NCBI GenBank assembly: GCA_963966185.1
Contig: CAWZYM010000124.1
Coordinates: forward strand, 124,001-188,000
DNA length: 64,000 bases
Direction of reading: 5' to 3'
DNA from: Rhabditoides inermis
Lineage: Eukaryota > Nematoda > Chromadorea > Rhabditida > Rhabditidae
Made by a program: the position numbers and the translations under genes. Under the pieces are notes generated by a model. The model made no database searches. It had not been told where the DNA came from and saw only the letters and a program-made list of their open reading frames with translations. Of this stretch, positions 11,001 to 22,244 are shown piece after piece (positions within the stretch are counted from its first letter, which is position 1; every line of letters begins with the position of its first letter).

Positions 11001-12631
11001 CCCAGCAATAGCGCCCACCTCACTCAACCTCTAGCAGTTCCTCGCGCAATTATCGCAAGACACAGTCAGTATTGGAATCTCCCCCATAGTGATAGTGATG
11101 TATGCAGATAACGGCTAGAGTATCGATGACAGGATAGACAGAGTTATGAGAAGCGTTGCTGCAGTGTATAAGCTGTGATGAACAGCATTCTCACTCTCTC
11201 AATAAATGATCCCGTCCTGCGTTACTCCATCTCCCCCGCACTCACCTTCTTCTCGCACGCCTTCACGCTCATCTTCTCGTTGGCCATCTCCCCGCGCACC
11301 TTCTCCATCTCCTCCTTCACGCCCGCAATCACCTGAACGGGAAACAGGTGAACAACGCGTAAACAACAACAACAACGCACCTTGTTGGCGGTGGTCTCGG
11401 CCTCGTTGAGGGCTCCGTTGCCCTCGCGCGCCTTCTTCAAAGACGCGCTCAGCTCCTTCACCTCATCCTGGAAAAAAAACCTTTCCTCTGGATTAATATC
11501 CCTCGCCCAAATCTCGATTCTTTCAATTTCCTCATTCAACTTTCTGCTACCCCTCTGAAACTAAGTATGATTAAGTACCATCGGCTACCGTATCCCACGT
11601 ATCCATAGCCTTAGCTACCGTATCCCGCACGCACCTCGAGCTCCTTCTTCTTCTCAGCCATGCGCACGCTCTCCTTGCCCTTGGTGTCGTCTGCCGCCTC
11701 CTCCAGCTCCGTCCGCTCCTCCTCCTTAGCCTCCACGTCCTTCTCCAGAGCCGCCACACGCTGCTCCGCCTGCAAAACACATCATAAAACATGAACCAAA
11801 ACAACATACAATAATAGAGCAAATGCATCGGTATCAAATGCCCTTCTTTTCCAGTCTCTATCGACACGCCTCGTCTACACATCACAATCTCATCACATCA
11901 CAATTGCCAGTCCACCGATACCCAAAATATCCGCTCGGTTCCTTTTGATTTCAGTTCAGTCAGTAAGGAGTCCAGCCTAGTATGATCTCGCCTCAGCCCA
12001 CCTTGATGAGCTTGTCGTGCACCTCCTTGATGCGCACGTCCACCTCGTCCACCTGGTCCCGCATCTCGTCCGACACCCGGTTGGACTTCTCACGCTCTGC
12101 AACCAATCAATCACTACACTTCTTTCAAACGACTAGGCTCAAAATTCCAACCATCTCGAAACAGCCACACTTCCTACCACTCCCTGAACTCGTCACACAC
12201 ATATGAATATGATCGTCTGTCACCCCCTCTCCTGCCACTTCCCACTCCTAAACTCAATAGCCACTAATACATAGTCGTCTTCATTCACCACTCTCTCTCT
12301 CCCCTCCCACTCCAGAACTCGCCAACAATCCACCTCGCCTCCCCATCCCCTCACCCTTCTCCAGGGCGGCGATCCTCTTGGCGCACTCGTCCACCTTTGC
12401 CGTGTCGACCATGTGCTTGGCGGCCGCAGCCTGCAGCTCCACCAGCTGCTTCTCCAGGTGCGCTTTCTTCTCCACACACTTCTGCAAACATCACACATCA
12501 TGCCCGTCCACCACAAGGGCCTCCAGAAGGACCACCACTCCCTCGCCCACCTTCACACCCGTATCCACCGTGTGCAGCTTGCCAGTCACCGTGTCAATCT
12601 CGTTCGTCAAACGGTGGATCGTGTGGTCCAG
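8031..12631 (-). CDS. smc-4: SMC4 condensin ATPase, C-terminal half
   Basis: SMC4 is an ATPase subunit of condensin, which compacts mitotic chromosomes. Fifteen or more minus-strand exons follow in order: 12551-12631, 12355-12481, 12002-12096, 11635-11769, 11381-11467, 11246-11332, 10698-10821, 9832-9966, 9712-9788, 9396-9510, 9066-9191, 8820-8926, 8341-8442, 8211-8292 and 8067-8153, with a possible short extension to the stop at 8031. The first ones are heptad-rich coiled coil. The end carries the C-terminal head: the VRPPKKSWKQIANL segment, the signature motif LSSGEKTLSSLALVFALH, Walker B YVMDEIDAALD and the TKNAQFVIISLRNNMFEL D-loop region. Most phases close exactly. An additional exon at about 10892-10951 is possible. 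Two oddities stand out: the signature reads LSSGE rather than LSGGE, and acidic Glu/Lys-rich exons (9712-9966 and 10698-10821) precede the head. The N-terminal head, first coil and hinge are not seen upstream to 18 kb. Confidence 0.88.
10040..10655. repeat. retroelement-like repeat tail in an SMC4 intron
   Basis: This 0.7-kb intron ends in a dispersed repeat at 10557-10655 ('atcttaggcactactgtatg', then 'tcatcatgattgtgttg' and 'tatcagatataacgatt'-type words). The repeat recurs at 38770-38870 and, more diverged, at 63800-63860. The copies end in 'ataaacgattgattgattg'-like A/T-rich tails, as 3' ends of LINEs or SINEs do. The rest of the intron holds no recognised exon. Confidence 0.55.
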
Positions 12632-12639
12632 CTGAGAGT

Positions 12640-14100
12640 GCAACACACAAATCAATCTTCTCGCAAGCGCGCCCATATGCATCAGTCAGTGAAATTCAAC
12701 TAACCACGCTCATCGTGACATTTCCCAATGTAAACAAACAACCAACCTCAACAAAACAAACAAGTAAACAAACAACCAACCTCGACAAAGACGAAATTCA
12801 CTTCACGGAGAACTGTAGTTCCTCCTCCTCCCCCTCCTCTTCCATTGCCACCGTATCCAGAGGGATCAAGATTTTCCTTGTCTTTCCTTGTTGCTTCTTC
12901 ATCTTCGAGAATCGAATTCTTAAATACAGAACGTTGTTGGAAGATCACAATGATCAAAAATGGAGACGATTAAAGATAAAATAAACGGTAAGCTGGCTAG
13001 AAAATAAGGTTGGAAACAAGGTTGGAAACAATGCAATTTTTACGAAAAGAGAAGTTGAAATAGGAAAAATAAGAAACCACACCGAGTTGTCTCCGTTCAA
13101 CCCGTGCCACGAGTTTGCGCGCCAATTTTTGGGTCCCGAACAAGAAACGGCGCCCGTAAACGACACTACGAAATTTTCAAAAACTTTGATCGCCTTAATA
13201 TCCATGAATACTGTATTATAAATTAATTTAAAGTCATGAAAATAAATCCCAGTACCAGTACTACAAAAGTGGTCGCACGCACTGAAATCGGTCAAATATT
13301 GTTCAAAATATAAATAATTTTAATTTTAATTTGACCATATCTTACAGAACTATTTTTCTGGTGTTGTGCCTGGAACCACTTTTTCGAAGTAATAAATAAC
13401 GCTTCGAACGAAACCTTGAGTATGAATTTAGGTTGCATACTCATAGATATTAAAGTACGTGTAAACAGAGATTTACGGTAAAATCATAGTTTATCATAAT
13501 AGATAGATAAATTCACGATATGTTTAACGGTACAAATATTTTACTTTGGAAAAAATCACTCAATCGCCCTCAGGGCCTCAAAGTCGCTTGGCACAGGTCC
13601 AGGAGACTATGGCACAGTGCCAGGAGACTATACTCTGACAGTCTGACCTCACGCTGCGTATCGCTATCAGCTGTTTCGCTGTCAAATCAAATGTTCGTCT
13701 ATTTCCTTTATTTTGTTGTATTTTGTTGTGTTTGTTTATGATGTTTATTATTTTGTTCATTTGTTATGATCACGCTATCTATCGAACAAACGTCGTTTCG
13801 CCCTGAAACGATCGGTGCGCAACAATGAAGTCGCGACGAAATTGTGTTTTCGCTGATTACGTGAAGCTTTTCGATTACATTATTTGTTTTCATTTGTTCT
13901 TTGTTCAGCAGCTTCACATGGATAAACTGATCATCTATTTATCGTCAAGGATCATGGTTACATCGTGAACAGGTACGTAACCATTGAATTTCATTACATC
14001 AGATATTGTTGTAGAAACAGTGTCGTTGAAATAGTCGTTTTAACATTGTGTTTTGTTTTTCGTGAACTACATGTTTACTACTATATGGAATCTGAATGAA
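12640..14100. other. stretch without a supported gene
   Basis: No exon continues the SMC4 coil upstream of 12631. One minus-strand open segment near 12783-12870 is Gly/Glu-rich and could be either a short exon or simple repeat. At 13600-13640 'aggagactatggcacagtgc'-type words repeat imperfectly. Nothing else is recognised. Confidence 0.5.
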
Positions 14101-14126
14101 TTTCAGTTGTGATTCGTCAACGTCGA

Positions 14127-14770
14127 TGAAGCAAACGGAAAGTGCGCGGGGCTACGTCGGCCGGCCGAGCAGCGCGGCTCGTCAAATTCATGAATTGCTC
14201 GAATAACAACGTGAGTTTTGTTCTTTATGATTATATGCTTTGTTTGATATGTTTTGTATTTCAATAATGCATTGTGTTATATTCATATTGTACAACTATT
14301 TGCTACGATTGATTCAGGTAAGCGCCATGCAGGCGCAAATCGTCAACTGCACCGAGTTCGTACTCGTCGCCGTTGACCCAACTGTAATGTGAGTGTTTTG
14401 TAATGTGTACGACTAATAATTTCGTGAATGTTTCAGGCGGTTCCCCTGTTTCCAAGTATCGTGGAACACTCGGAGCAGATCACCAGCATGCAGGAACGAC
14501 CCGGGAGCGCCGTAGGAGCAGCCCCTCGGAAAGGTACGATAGAGTGATGAGAGTGTATTGTAGGGTACAGTAATCAGATCGCTCGCTCAGGTAGATGTTC
14601 CCCGTCTCCCCGTTGACTGCAGCATGTTTTCAGCCTTTCGGATCTGCTCTCGGAGTGGTAGCTGTGCCCCGCCTTTGGCTGGAACTGCCCGAGCTGCCTC
14701 CGCCCGCCCCTGCTGCATCACCAACACAAAAAACTCCACGAGAAAATTTTTTTGTCCTAATAAACTACTT
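14127..14770 (+). CDS. low-confidence plus-strand exon series
   Basis: Four short segments are flanked by plausible acceptors and GTGAGT/GTACG donors: about 14127-14209, 14318-14391, 14438-14534 and 14592-14760. They stay open in at least one frame but do not give a recognised protein. The first holds a complete small frame beginning MKQTESARGYVG. These could belong to a rapidly evolving gene or be chance. Confidence 0.2.
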
Positions 14771-15629
14771 GATTATACGATTTGTAATCTTTAACATAAA
14801 CATATTAGTTATGTTGGTGTGTTTGTTGGATTTTTTGTTTGTTTTCGTTTCCTTTGTTGAATTGAAAAGACTCGCTCGGCAGATGCGATATCGATCGGAC
14901 AGTTGGGTCAGAGTCAGAGTGCAGACAGGCGCAAGTTTTACTAATCTATAAGACAGATGGAGTGTGTGGGGAGAAACATATCCAAGGATAATTAGACGCC
15001 TAATTAACACCTCATCTCACGGGAGGAGATTTGAGACCCGTGACTCACTAAGGTGACACAGAGCGGGGTCGCAGGGGACATGAGATCTACCCAAACATGC
15101 GGGGCTGTGAACCACAACAGATGAATTGCAAACCATAACACTCGCCATTCCAGGGTCGGCGCGTCGGACTCTCCGCGCCAGGCACGCTCTCTCGCACGCT
15201 CTCGCACAACATCCGGATGAATCGCCGGGCCGCGACGCACGTCGACGTCCCCCTCAATGAGCCCGTATATAAGCCCAGTAGAATTCCCCAGTAGTATGCC
15301 CTCACCTACTCGACTCTCCCGGACGCCGACTCAACTTCCCCCTTCCCCACTCCAGCTGAGATCCGTGGCCCGATACAGGTATACCCCACAGAACGCCGGG
15401 CGCAGCCCGGGTCCTGTACCAGAAAGCCACAATCCCTCACCCATTCATGTATGCCGCACGCAGATAAACTCATCCGTGTGCCATTCTTGTCTCTCTTTCT
15501 TCCTCCCTTCCTCCTCTCGCTCGAGGGATGTGTGGTGGCCTGTGAATACGGGGTTAGTGTGCCGGGATTCAACCAGAAATCCTCTACAAAATCCTCATTA
15601 GTTTTGTCAGGTACTTCATGGTTTATGGG

Positions 15630-15737
15630 TCCGTCATGCGGATCAGGGCGGCGACGATGTGGGCGTAAGGCGGTAGCAGACACGGCTGGTTGAGTAGTAG
15701 GTCGAACTTGCCGGCACAACGCGTACGCTTCTCCGGT
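15630..15737 (-). CDS. orphan exon candidate, faintly MIF4G-like
   Basis: In minus-strand reading the segment encodes a hydrophobic helix pair that includes KFDLLLNQPCLLPPYAHIVA, followed by a stop. The LPPYAH-type turn is reminiscent of a helix in MIF4G repeats (UPF2, eIF4G), but the similarity is weak and from memory. The 1-kb neighbourhood (14990-16100) shows no companion exon that can be joined in phase. Confidence 0.2.
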
Positions 15738-16778
15738 GACGAATGACGCACCGTCAGAGAAGACGGACGACTTCTTGTTTTCAACAAACAGAGCGCTCAG
15801 CTTGCATCCCGCCTTTCCATGCCTTCAAACTCCATGTCCCTCTTCATCGTGTAGCGCAGGAACTTCTTGGCTCGCATCCTCGGTTGGCGCATGCGCTGGC
15901 ACGATGCTGGTCTTCTTTCCTCGTCTTCTGCATGCACGTCGATGAGGGTTGATGACTATCATGTTTACGTTGACGAAGGTGAAGATGACCATCACTCATC
16001 CCGCGCACTGACCTAGAAGTACCCAGGCAAACAGACTACATGCCACAAGACTACGAGCACATCCATGCCACGACGTGGGCGTGAGCGCCGGCGCCGGCGC
16101 CGACAGCTTCTCCACATTAGTATATAGTAGTTATCAATTTCACAATATAAGGGTATCACCCAGCTTTTGCTAGCATATTTTAAGATATTTACAAGTGTAA
16201 ATACATTTTGATGATTAAAAATGCGCTAAGAAAAACGTAGTGAGAAATATCAACTTTTGCGATTTGAAATTCGCGCCAGTTTTTTGTCGGAGGCGACTCG
16301 GAGCGTACCCGCCCTTTTGTCGGCGGCGACTCGGAGGCGACTCGGCACACTGATTTGAAGGGGCTCTTAGATACGGTAGCACCAGCCGCGCGTCCAACAC
16401 CCGTCGTGCGTCAATGTGTTTCTGTGCGCTTCGTGCTGTCTGCACTCTCTCGATTTGTGTTGTCTATTGTTGCTCTCATAGTGTCTCGTGTCTCTCGATG
16501 TTATGTACTGTCTAGTCAATCTTCGTATTTTCGCTTTTTCATTCGAAATTTTGTTTTGTTTATATTAGTTTTTGTGTTGTTCGTCGATATATTTGTATCA
16601 TAGTGGTGTTGTGGTGTTTTATATGCTCACTGATGATGGTGTCCGTACTTATATGCATGTTGTATCATTTAGTGCTGCTATATCGCTTCTCATGTTCGAT
16701 CCGCGGTCGCTCTCTAATGTTATAATGTTATAATTATATCTAATGTTATAATTATATTTGTTCCAGATCGTTCAGACC

Positions 16779-17700
16779 ATGCCCCGTTTTCTTGTACCGC
16801 GAGTGAAGGCGTCTGGCCCGCCTTCGAAGAGGAAGGTTAATGATTGCATTTTGTTTGACAGAGGTTCAATTTGTTTATTTTCAGGCTGCTGCCATGGACA
16901 AGTGGCGCAGGTACCGGGCTTGTCTGGCCGGCGACGTTTCTTCGTCGGATGAAAGTGATGGAGATTCTGATGAAGGCGATGATGCACTGCGTGCAGGTAG
17001 GTTCACTTTTCACTTGATTATTTATAAAGTACAACAGCTGCCTGTCGAGCTCGAGGGTGGTCCGCATGCTCGGAACAGGACATGTTTGATGACGAGGTGG
17101 AGGACGTGGATGAACCTCTCAGTGAGTGTTGAATATGTTGGACTGATTTTGATGTGGATGCGGCTTGTTAATGAATTGTGCTTCGCAATCGTAATAGATA
17201 ATATTTCTGTTTTCGGCAATGTACGTGATCGGTTGCAATTGAGTGGAGCACGAGGCGATCAAGGCGGATCAGGTGGGCATTGACACGTTATCATTTCAAC
17301 GTTGCATTTCTTGTGATAACATGATCATTGCTAGGTGGTCCAAGCTCTGGTGGTGCTGGATACAGCCCGTTCGGTGGCGCGTCCCCTGGAGGACAAGGCG
17401 ATCAAGGTGTACAAGGTGGGTGTTGATCCCTTATCATTTCATCGTTGCATTTATTGTGATAACGTGATCATTGCCAGGTGCGTCGAGCTCTGGCAGTGGT
17501 GCGTTCGGCCAGTTCGGAGCTGCTTCCCCTGGAGGACAAGGTCGTCAAGGCGAATCAGGTGGGCATTGACACCTTATCATTTCAACGTTGCATTTCTTGT
17601 GATAACATGATCATTGCTAGGTGGTCCAAGCTCTGGCGGTGGTGGATACAGCCCGTTCGGTGGCGCGTCCCCTGGAGGACAAGCTGGACAAGGTGTACAG
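16779..17700 (+). CDS. hypothetical acidic, Gly-rich protein with duplicated exons
   Basis: Exon 1 (16779-16835) starts with ATG and reads MPRFLVPRVKASGPPSKRK. Exon 2 (16885-16996) reads AAAMDKWRRYRACLAG and then a Ser/Asp/Glu-rich tract. Exon 3 (17038-17121) is Cys-containing and acidic. These three join in phase. Downstream, two 81-nt exons (17335-17415 and 17478-17558) plus a third copy starting at 17621 repeat with a period of exactly 143 bp, intron included. In the phase-1 frame each encodes a Gly/Ser/Gln-rich 27-residue unit such as GYSPFGGASPGGQGDQG. A second frame is also open through all copies (LEDKAIKVYK-type ends), so the reading frame is not settled. No family is recognised. Confidence 0.4.
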
Positions 17701-17723
17701 TGGCGACAGGATGCTATTTTGTG

Positions 17724-18180
17724 GTATTTTTGTGTTTCCTGCTTCTATCCATTGATGTTATGGGTAGCCACATAGTGGTTTGCCCTGTAACTGTCCGGTT
17801 CGGGTGTGAGAGCGGGGTGAAAGTGGTGATATGCGCGGGTGCTCATTTGGCGCGGCGACCAAAGGAGGTGATGGTCCCGCGCGAGAGAGGGCCTTCGGGT
17901 CCGGTATTTTTGTGTTTCCTACTTCTATCCATTGATGTTATGGGTAGCCACATAGTGGTTTGCCCTGTAACTGTCCGGTTCGGGTGTGAGAGCGGGGTGA
18001 AAGTGGTGATATGCGCGGGTGCTCATTTGGCGCGGCGACCAAAGGAGGTGATGGTCCCGCGCGAGAGAGGGCCTTCGGGTCCGGTATTTTTGTGTTTCCT
18101 GCTTCTATCCATTGATGTTATGGGTAGCCACATAGTGGTTTGTCCTGTAATTGATCGGTTCGAGTGTGAGAGCGGGGCTT
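17724..18180. repeat. 180-bp tandem repeat, about 2.5 copies
   Basis: Copies start at 17724, 17904 and 18084 with the word 'gtatttttgtgtttcct'. The first two differ by one or two bases, and the third diverges after about 95 bp. The period is a multiple of three, so a 60-codon open frame runs through. Each unit could also hold a 52-bp intron and a 128-nt exon, which would continue the exon duplication just upstream. Confidence 0.9.
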
Positions 18181-18733
18181 CAGATGACATGTCTTACATG
18201 AACAGAGGAAGACTGAAGAACTTGGCATCGATTGATACCAAATTACATGGATCGTCTATTTCAACATCAGGAAACTCATATATAATTATAATTTATCGCA
18301 CAAACTTCTCTAAACCACATATTTCGCATTGCGGATTACTGTAGTTTTTCTCCTGGCCCGCCGTGAAAACGATCGCGCGCGCTCCCGAAGCCCCGCCCCC
18401 TGAGAGTCGTTTTTCGTTAATTTCGCCGCAGTGTGTCGGCGCGAACCCGGCGGCGAGTCGCCCGGTTGTATGTGAGTGAGTCATGATCTCCTCAGCTGAC
18501 TCTATGTGTCGCGCGACTGAGTAGTTTTTGTGTTTGTATTCATGTTTTTGTATTGTATTTGTCATAATTTATCTCTCTGATCATTCTGAACCACATTTTA
18601 TATGATTCGGAGATATGTAGGAGGTTATATTCTTGTGTCTACAATATCTTTTTGCTCGTTTCTTGCCTCCCTTTTAAGTTCAAATACATCTTTATTATTA
18701 TACAAACTGATTATGGTTTGGTAATAATATCTT

Positions 18734-21700
18734 CTAGATCATGTTCTCAATCTCGTCCTCCTCAGTCTCCTTGTCTTTCCATAGAATGCAAGCTCGCGCA
18801 TTGCACTCCTCCATCGTGAGGTTGAGAGCACTCGGGTTCAACTGTGCGAAGCCCATGCGACCTGTCACTGCGTTCACATGGGCATGAAGCGCCTCCAGCC
18901 CTTGTTCACTGAACAGTCCGATCGTGCCCCACTCATCCAAGAAGTGCTTGATGTGCTCTGAAAATGTATTTGATACGCTGTCGTTTTGCATGTTAAAAGA
19001 CTCACTGATCATGATGTGGTGCTTCGGCGTCTCTCTCAGCTCTGGGAAGTGAGTCATGTAGAGAGCAGGGAGCGCCTCACACGCCTTCTTGACCTTCTCC
19101 TTGTGTTCCTTCTCCAGAAACCCGGCCTTCATGCCGGTCTGGATGGTACGGAGCTGGTATGCAATCGCATAGTACTTCTCCGCGAGCTGCTTCACCACCT
19201 CATTCTCGTGTTGCACAAGCGGCTGCAGGATGTGGTGAATGTTGCTGATGAACAGCTGACACATGTTGCCCGTAAGCGAGCCTGAAAAGTTGCGATTGAA
19301 AAATTATCACATATTCGGAAATCAATATGTCTGTATTACCTGTGTGAAAACTGTTTTCGCGGATCTTGCACTTCGCCATTGCCCCCTTGACCTTCTCCTT
19401 GAGTCCATCGAGCAATCCCTCCTAAAAATGTGTCGTTTATAACCTAAATGTATAACCTAATTTCCTACTTTCAGCTGCTCGCGCGACTGCAGCTCCACGG
19501 ATATCTTCTCAACGACGACGTCGAACACAGCGACGACATCTGACAGCTTCTGCGCCTTGGGCGCGCGGCATCTGCAGGTAAAAAATTTCTTGTACATTTG
19601 GGGTTTTATATTAGCTTGTAAAATACTCACACGATGCACATGTGGTCCTGCTTGTCGAGACCAGCTTGCTCGTCGGCTGTCACAATCGCGTCACACGTCG
19701 CATGCACAGCTCGGCCGCATTCATCGCACTCCACCCACTTCACGAGATCCTTTTCAGATATCGTCTTTCCCGGCTGACGGAGGGGACACCAGGAGTGTGC
19801 GCAGCCAGACGCGCCCGATCCCTCAACTGCTCTCGCTTCCAGCGACCCTGAGGTGAGAACGTTAGATTGTTTTGTATGTTTGTGTCTAAAACACACCTTG
19901 TTCGGGGAGCTTGTTGAGTATCGTCTTGTACTTGTTCACCCGCTGTGTGGAAGCCAGCAACGCGTTGGATGAGATGGTGGAGAAGCACCGGCTGATGACG
20001 TCACCAGCTCCTGCACACTGCGAAGGAAGCAGCTTCATGGAGAGAGGCATGTTGAGGAGCAGCCGGATGTCGATGACGTGGAGGTCTGTGAAGAGAGCAT
20101 TCTTCATTCCACTGACGATTTCAATGTCGAGATGAAGCTGTGCGACCGCAGAAGTGGAGTGGAGCAGTGGCTGCGTCGCCATTCCCTGTGTGTCGGCATA
20201 CTCGACCTTGCCCGTCCGCTTCTTCATCGCCTCTGCCTTCTTTCCCTGCTTCACCATGTCCCTCATGGTTCTCTCCTCGTGGCTCGTCTGCTTTACCACT
20301 GGAATCACCTTGTCGCGCAGCGCGCGCGCCTTCTCCCGTGCGGGGACGATCTTCTGCAGTTCCTTGAACGGCTGCAGCTCTCGCTTCGGCTTGAGACAGA
20401 ACAAGCAAAACCACTTGCAGCCTGTGCCGCCGTGTCCCTGGGTGCTGCTCAGCGACTTCAGGTCTCCGATGAGCATCTTGACGAGAGGGAAGACGACGTC
20501 ATTGCCATCCTTCTCCACCACCACCTCCTTCATGTCGTTGATGACGTCGAAGATCTGCTTGAAGACAGCGCGGATGTAAGTGGTGCACTCCTTGCCAACG
20601 TACGCACCGACCAGGAACCAGTTATAGCAGCTGTTGGCGGTCTGGTTGTTGGCAAAGAAGATGGCGAGTTTCGTCATCCCCTTGCCAGCGTCAATGCCGA
20701 TACGAAGCCACGCCTTGTCCTTGAATCCGGGCTTGAAGGAGGTGACGCGGCGCCTGGCGAGGTCGGAGATGTAGTCGCGCAGGTGCTCGGGGTCCATGAT
20801 GCTGCACGAGAGTCGTACCACGTTGCCAGTCTCTGAAAATAATGAATTATGCTTTATTCGAATTTATAAGTTGTATCTTCATGCTGTATTCTGTATTATT
20901 TTATTGTTTTCAGGTTGTCATCGTCCTGAGATGGTCTACCGACTACCGCTCTTGGATCATATTGTGGCCCCATTCTACGACAATCGACAGGTGAGAGAAT
21001 ATTGATCTATTTTTATTGATTGATTGGATCACTCACTTTCATCGACTAGTGAGACGTACTCCCCCTTGTACACTGCGGGAATGACCATGGATTCCTTGGT
21101 TCTCTTGTACACGTCTCTGCCGTAGAGAAGGCGCGTGCCGAATCCCTTGTTGAGGCCGGAGGAAAGGTCTATCACCTTGTTCATAGAGATGTTAGCCTCA
21201 GTCATTAGGCGCACTTGTTCCTCTGAAATTATCATTGTTTTCCCCCTCTGTCTCTGTTTCTGTCTCAGTTTTGTTCCAGATATCACGCACTCGCTTCAAT
21301 GTGACTCGGTCGTTCTGTCATCTCCTCCACTCGTTGTTTCAGGAGGGAATCCTTCTTCTGCCACTCCACAATGAGGTGCGCGAGTGCCTCCCTCTTCGAC
21401 TCGATCGAGTTGGCGTCGTGCGGCACAGCGGCAAGAGCAGCCTTCTCTGCACACTCAGTCCATCGTCTAGAAAAGAGGTATGCCGTATGTACTTAATTGT
21501 TCCACATAACAATCCATTGTTATACTAACCTTTTGTTGCTTCCTGTGAAAGGATAGTTGTCGTTTGACGTGTAGACAGGGAGAGAGAAGTGTCGATAGCT
21601 ATGCCCTCCTCTTGTCCGGAAGGTGTAGCTGCCGTCTGGGCCTTTCTCACGTGCAGCCTTCAGGTTCGCCAGAGTGGGCTCGAACAGCACGGGGGCCGGG

Positions 21701-22186
21701 ATCACTGCGGGCGTCTCTGGGCACTCACTCGTGTCCGGCACAGTGGGGGAATCGGAGGGCACTACCCTCGCAGGTGAGTGAACAGTGGGAGCAGGAGAGC
21801 GGGGAGAGAAGGCTGGCATTGCGTTCATTGCAGGAATCTCATTGTCATCGACAGGGATATCCCGTGACGTTCCTGGGATAGGAGACGTCGAACCGGCTGG
21901 AGCGAGCGACAGATCACCTGAAGAACCACGATTAACAGGTATCGGTATCACTTTTCCTTTCCCGCGTACCTTGTTCGGTGTGTGAGAGAAGCTGTTCTCT
22001 CTCTGTGTCGCCCAGAGCCTGTTGAACAGCGTTGACGAGCTCTTGTTCGGGAGCAGCCTCTCGGAGAACGCGTACGTGTGCAGGCAGATCAGATAGAAGA
22101 AACTCCTCGTCTGAAACACGTTTTACTATAAACTTATTTGTATCATTATTCGTATCTTCCTTGTATTTGTACTTTTGTTCATTCAT
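18734..22186 (-). CDS. RAG1/Transib-like DDE transposase-type protein with internal PHD finger
   Basis: Ten minus-strand exons join with every phase closing: 21970-22186, 21530-21917, 21291-21466, 21037-21222, 19897-20832, 19631-19847, 19469-19571, 19340-19421, 19006-19281 and 18734-18957. They total 2805 nt, about 934 residues. The N-terminal third is Pro/Ser-rich. Asp370 lies in RIGIDAGKGMTK and Asp446 in MLIGDLKS. A CxxC follows at 465/468 (KWFCLFC). A PHD-type finger spans about 650-706 with the core ECDECGRAVHATC and a final HMCIVC. A HxxxxH is at 857/862, and GTIGLFSEQGLEALHAH follows with Glu882. The order and spacing (second Asp, 18 residues, CxxC, long insert, HxxxxH, GxIG, Glu) match RAG1 and Transib transposases; CMC-type transposases share part of it. 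Presumed role: DNA-strand transferase or a domesticated derivative. No terminal inverted repeats were recognised. The start at 22186 is the only in-frame Met near the first exon. Confidence 0.75.
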
Positions 22187-22244
22187 TGCTGCCTAATCAT
22201 GTCGAATATAATAAACATTACATTACATCATTTTTAGTGTATCG

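Noticed and set aside
17724..18180. Membrane protein repeat (FLCFLLLS stretches)
   Set aside because: The hydrophobic part coincides with a likely 52-bp intron in each repeat unit, so a true transmembrane repeat is doubtful.
20078..20836. 252-codon plus-strand frame opposite the RAG1-like gene
   Set aside because: Antisense shadow. The minus strand carries recognisable motifs and phase-consistent exons.
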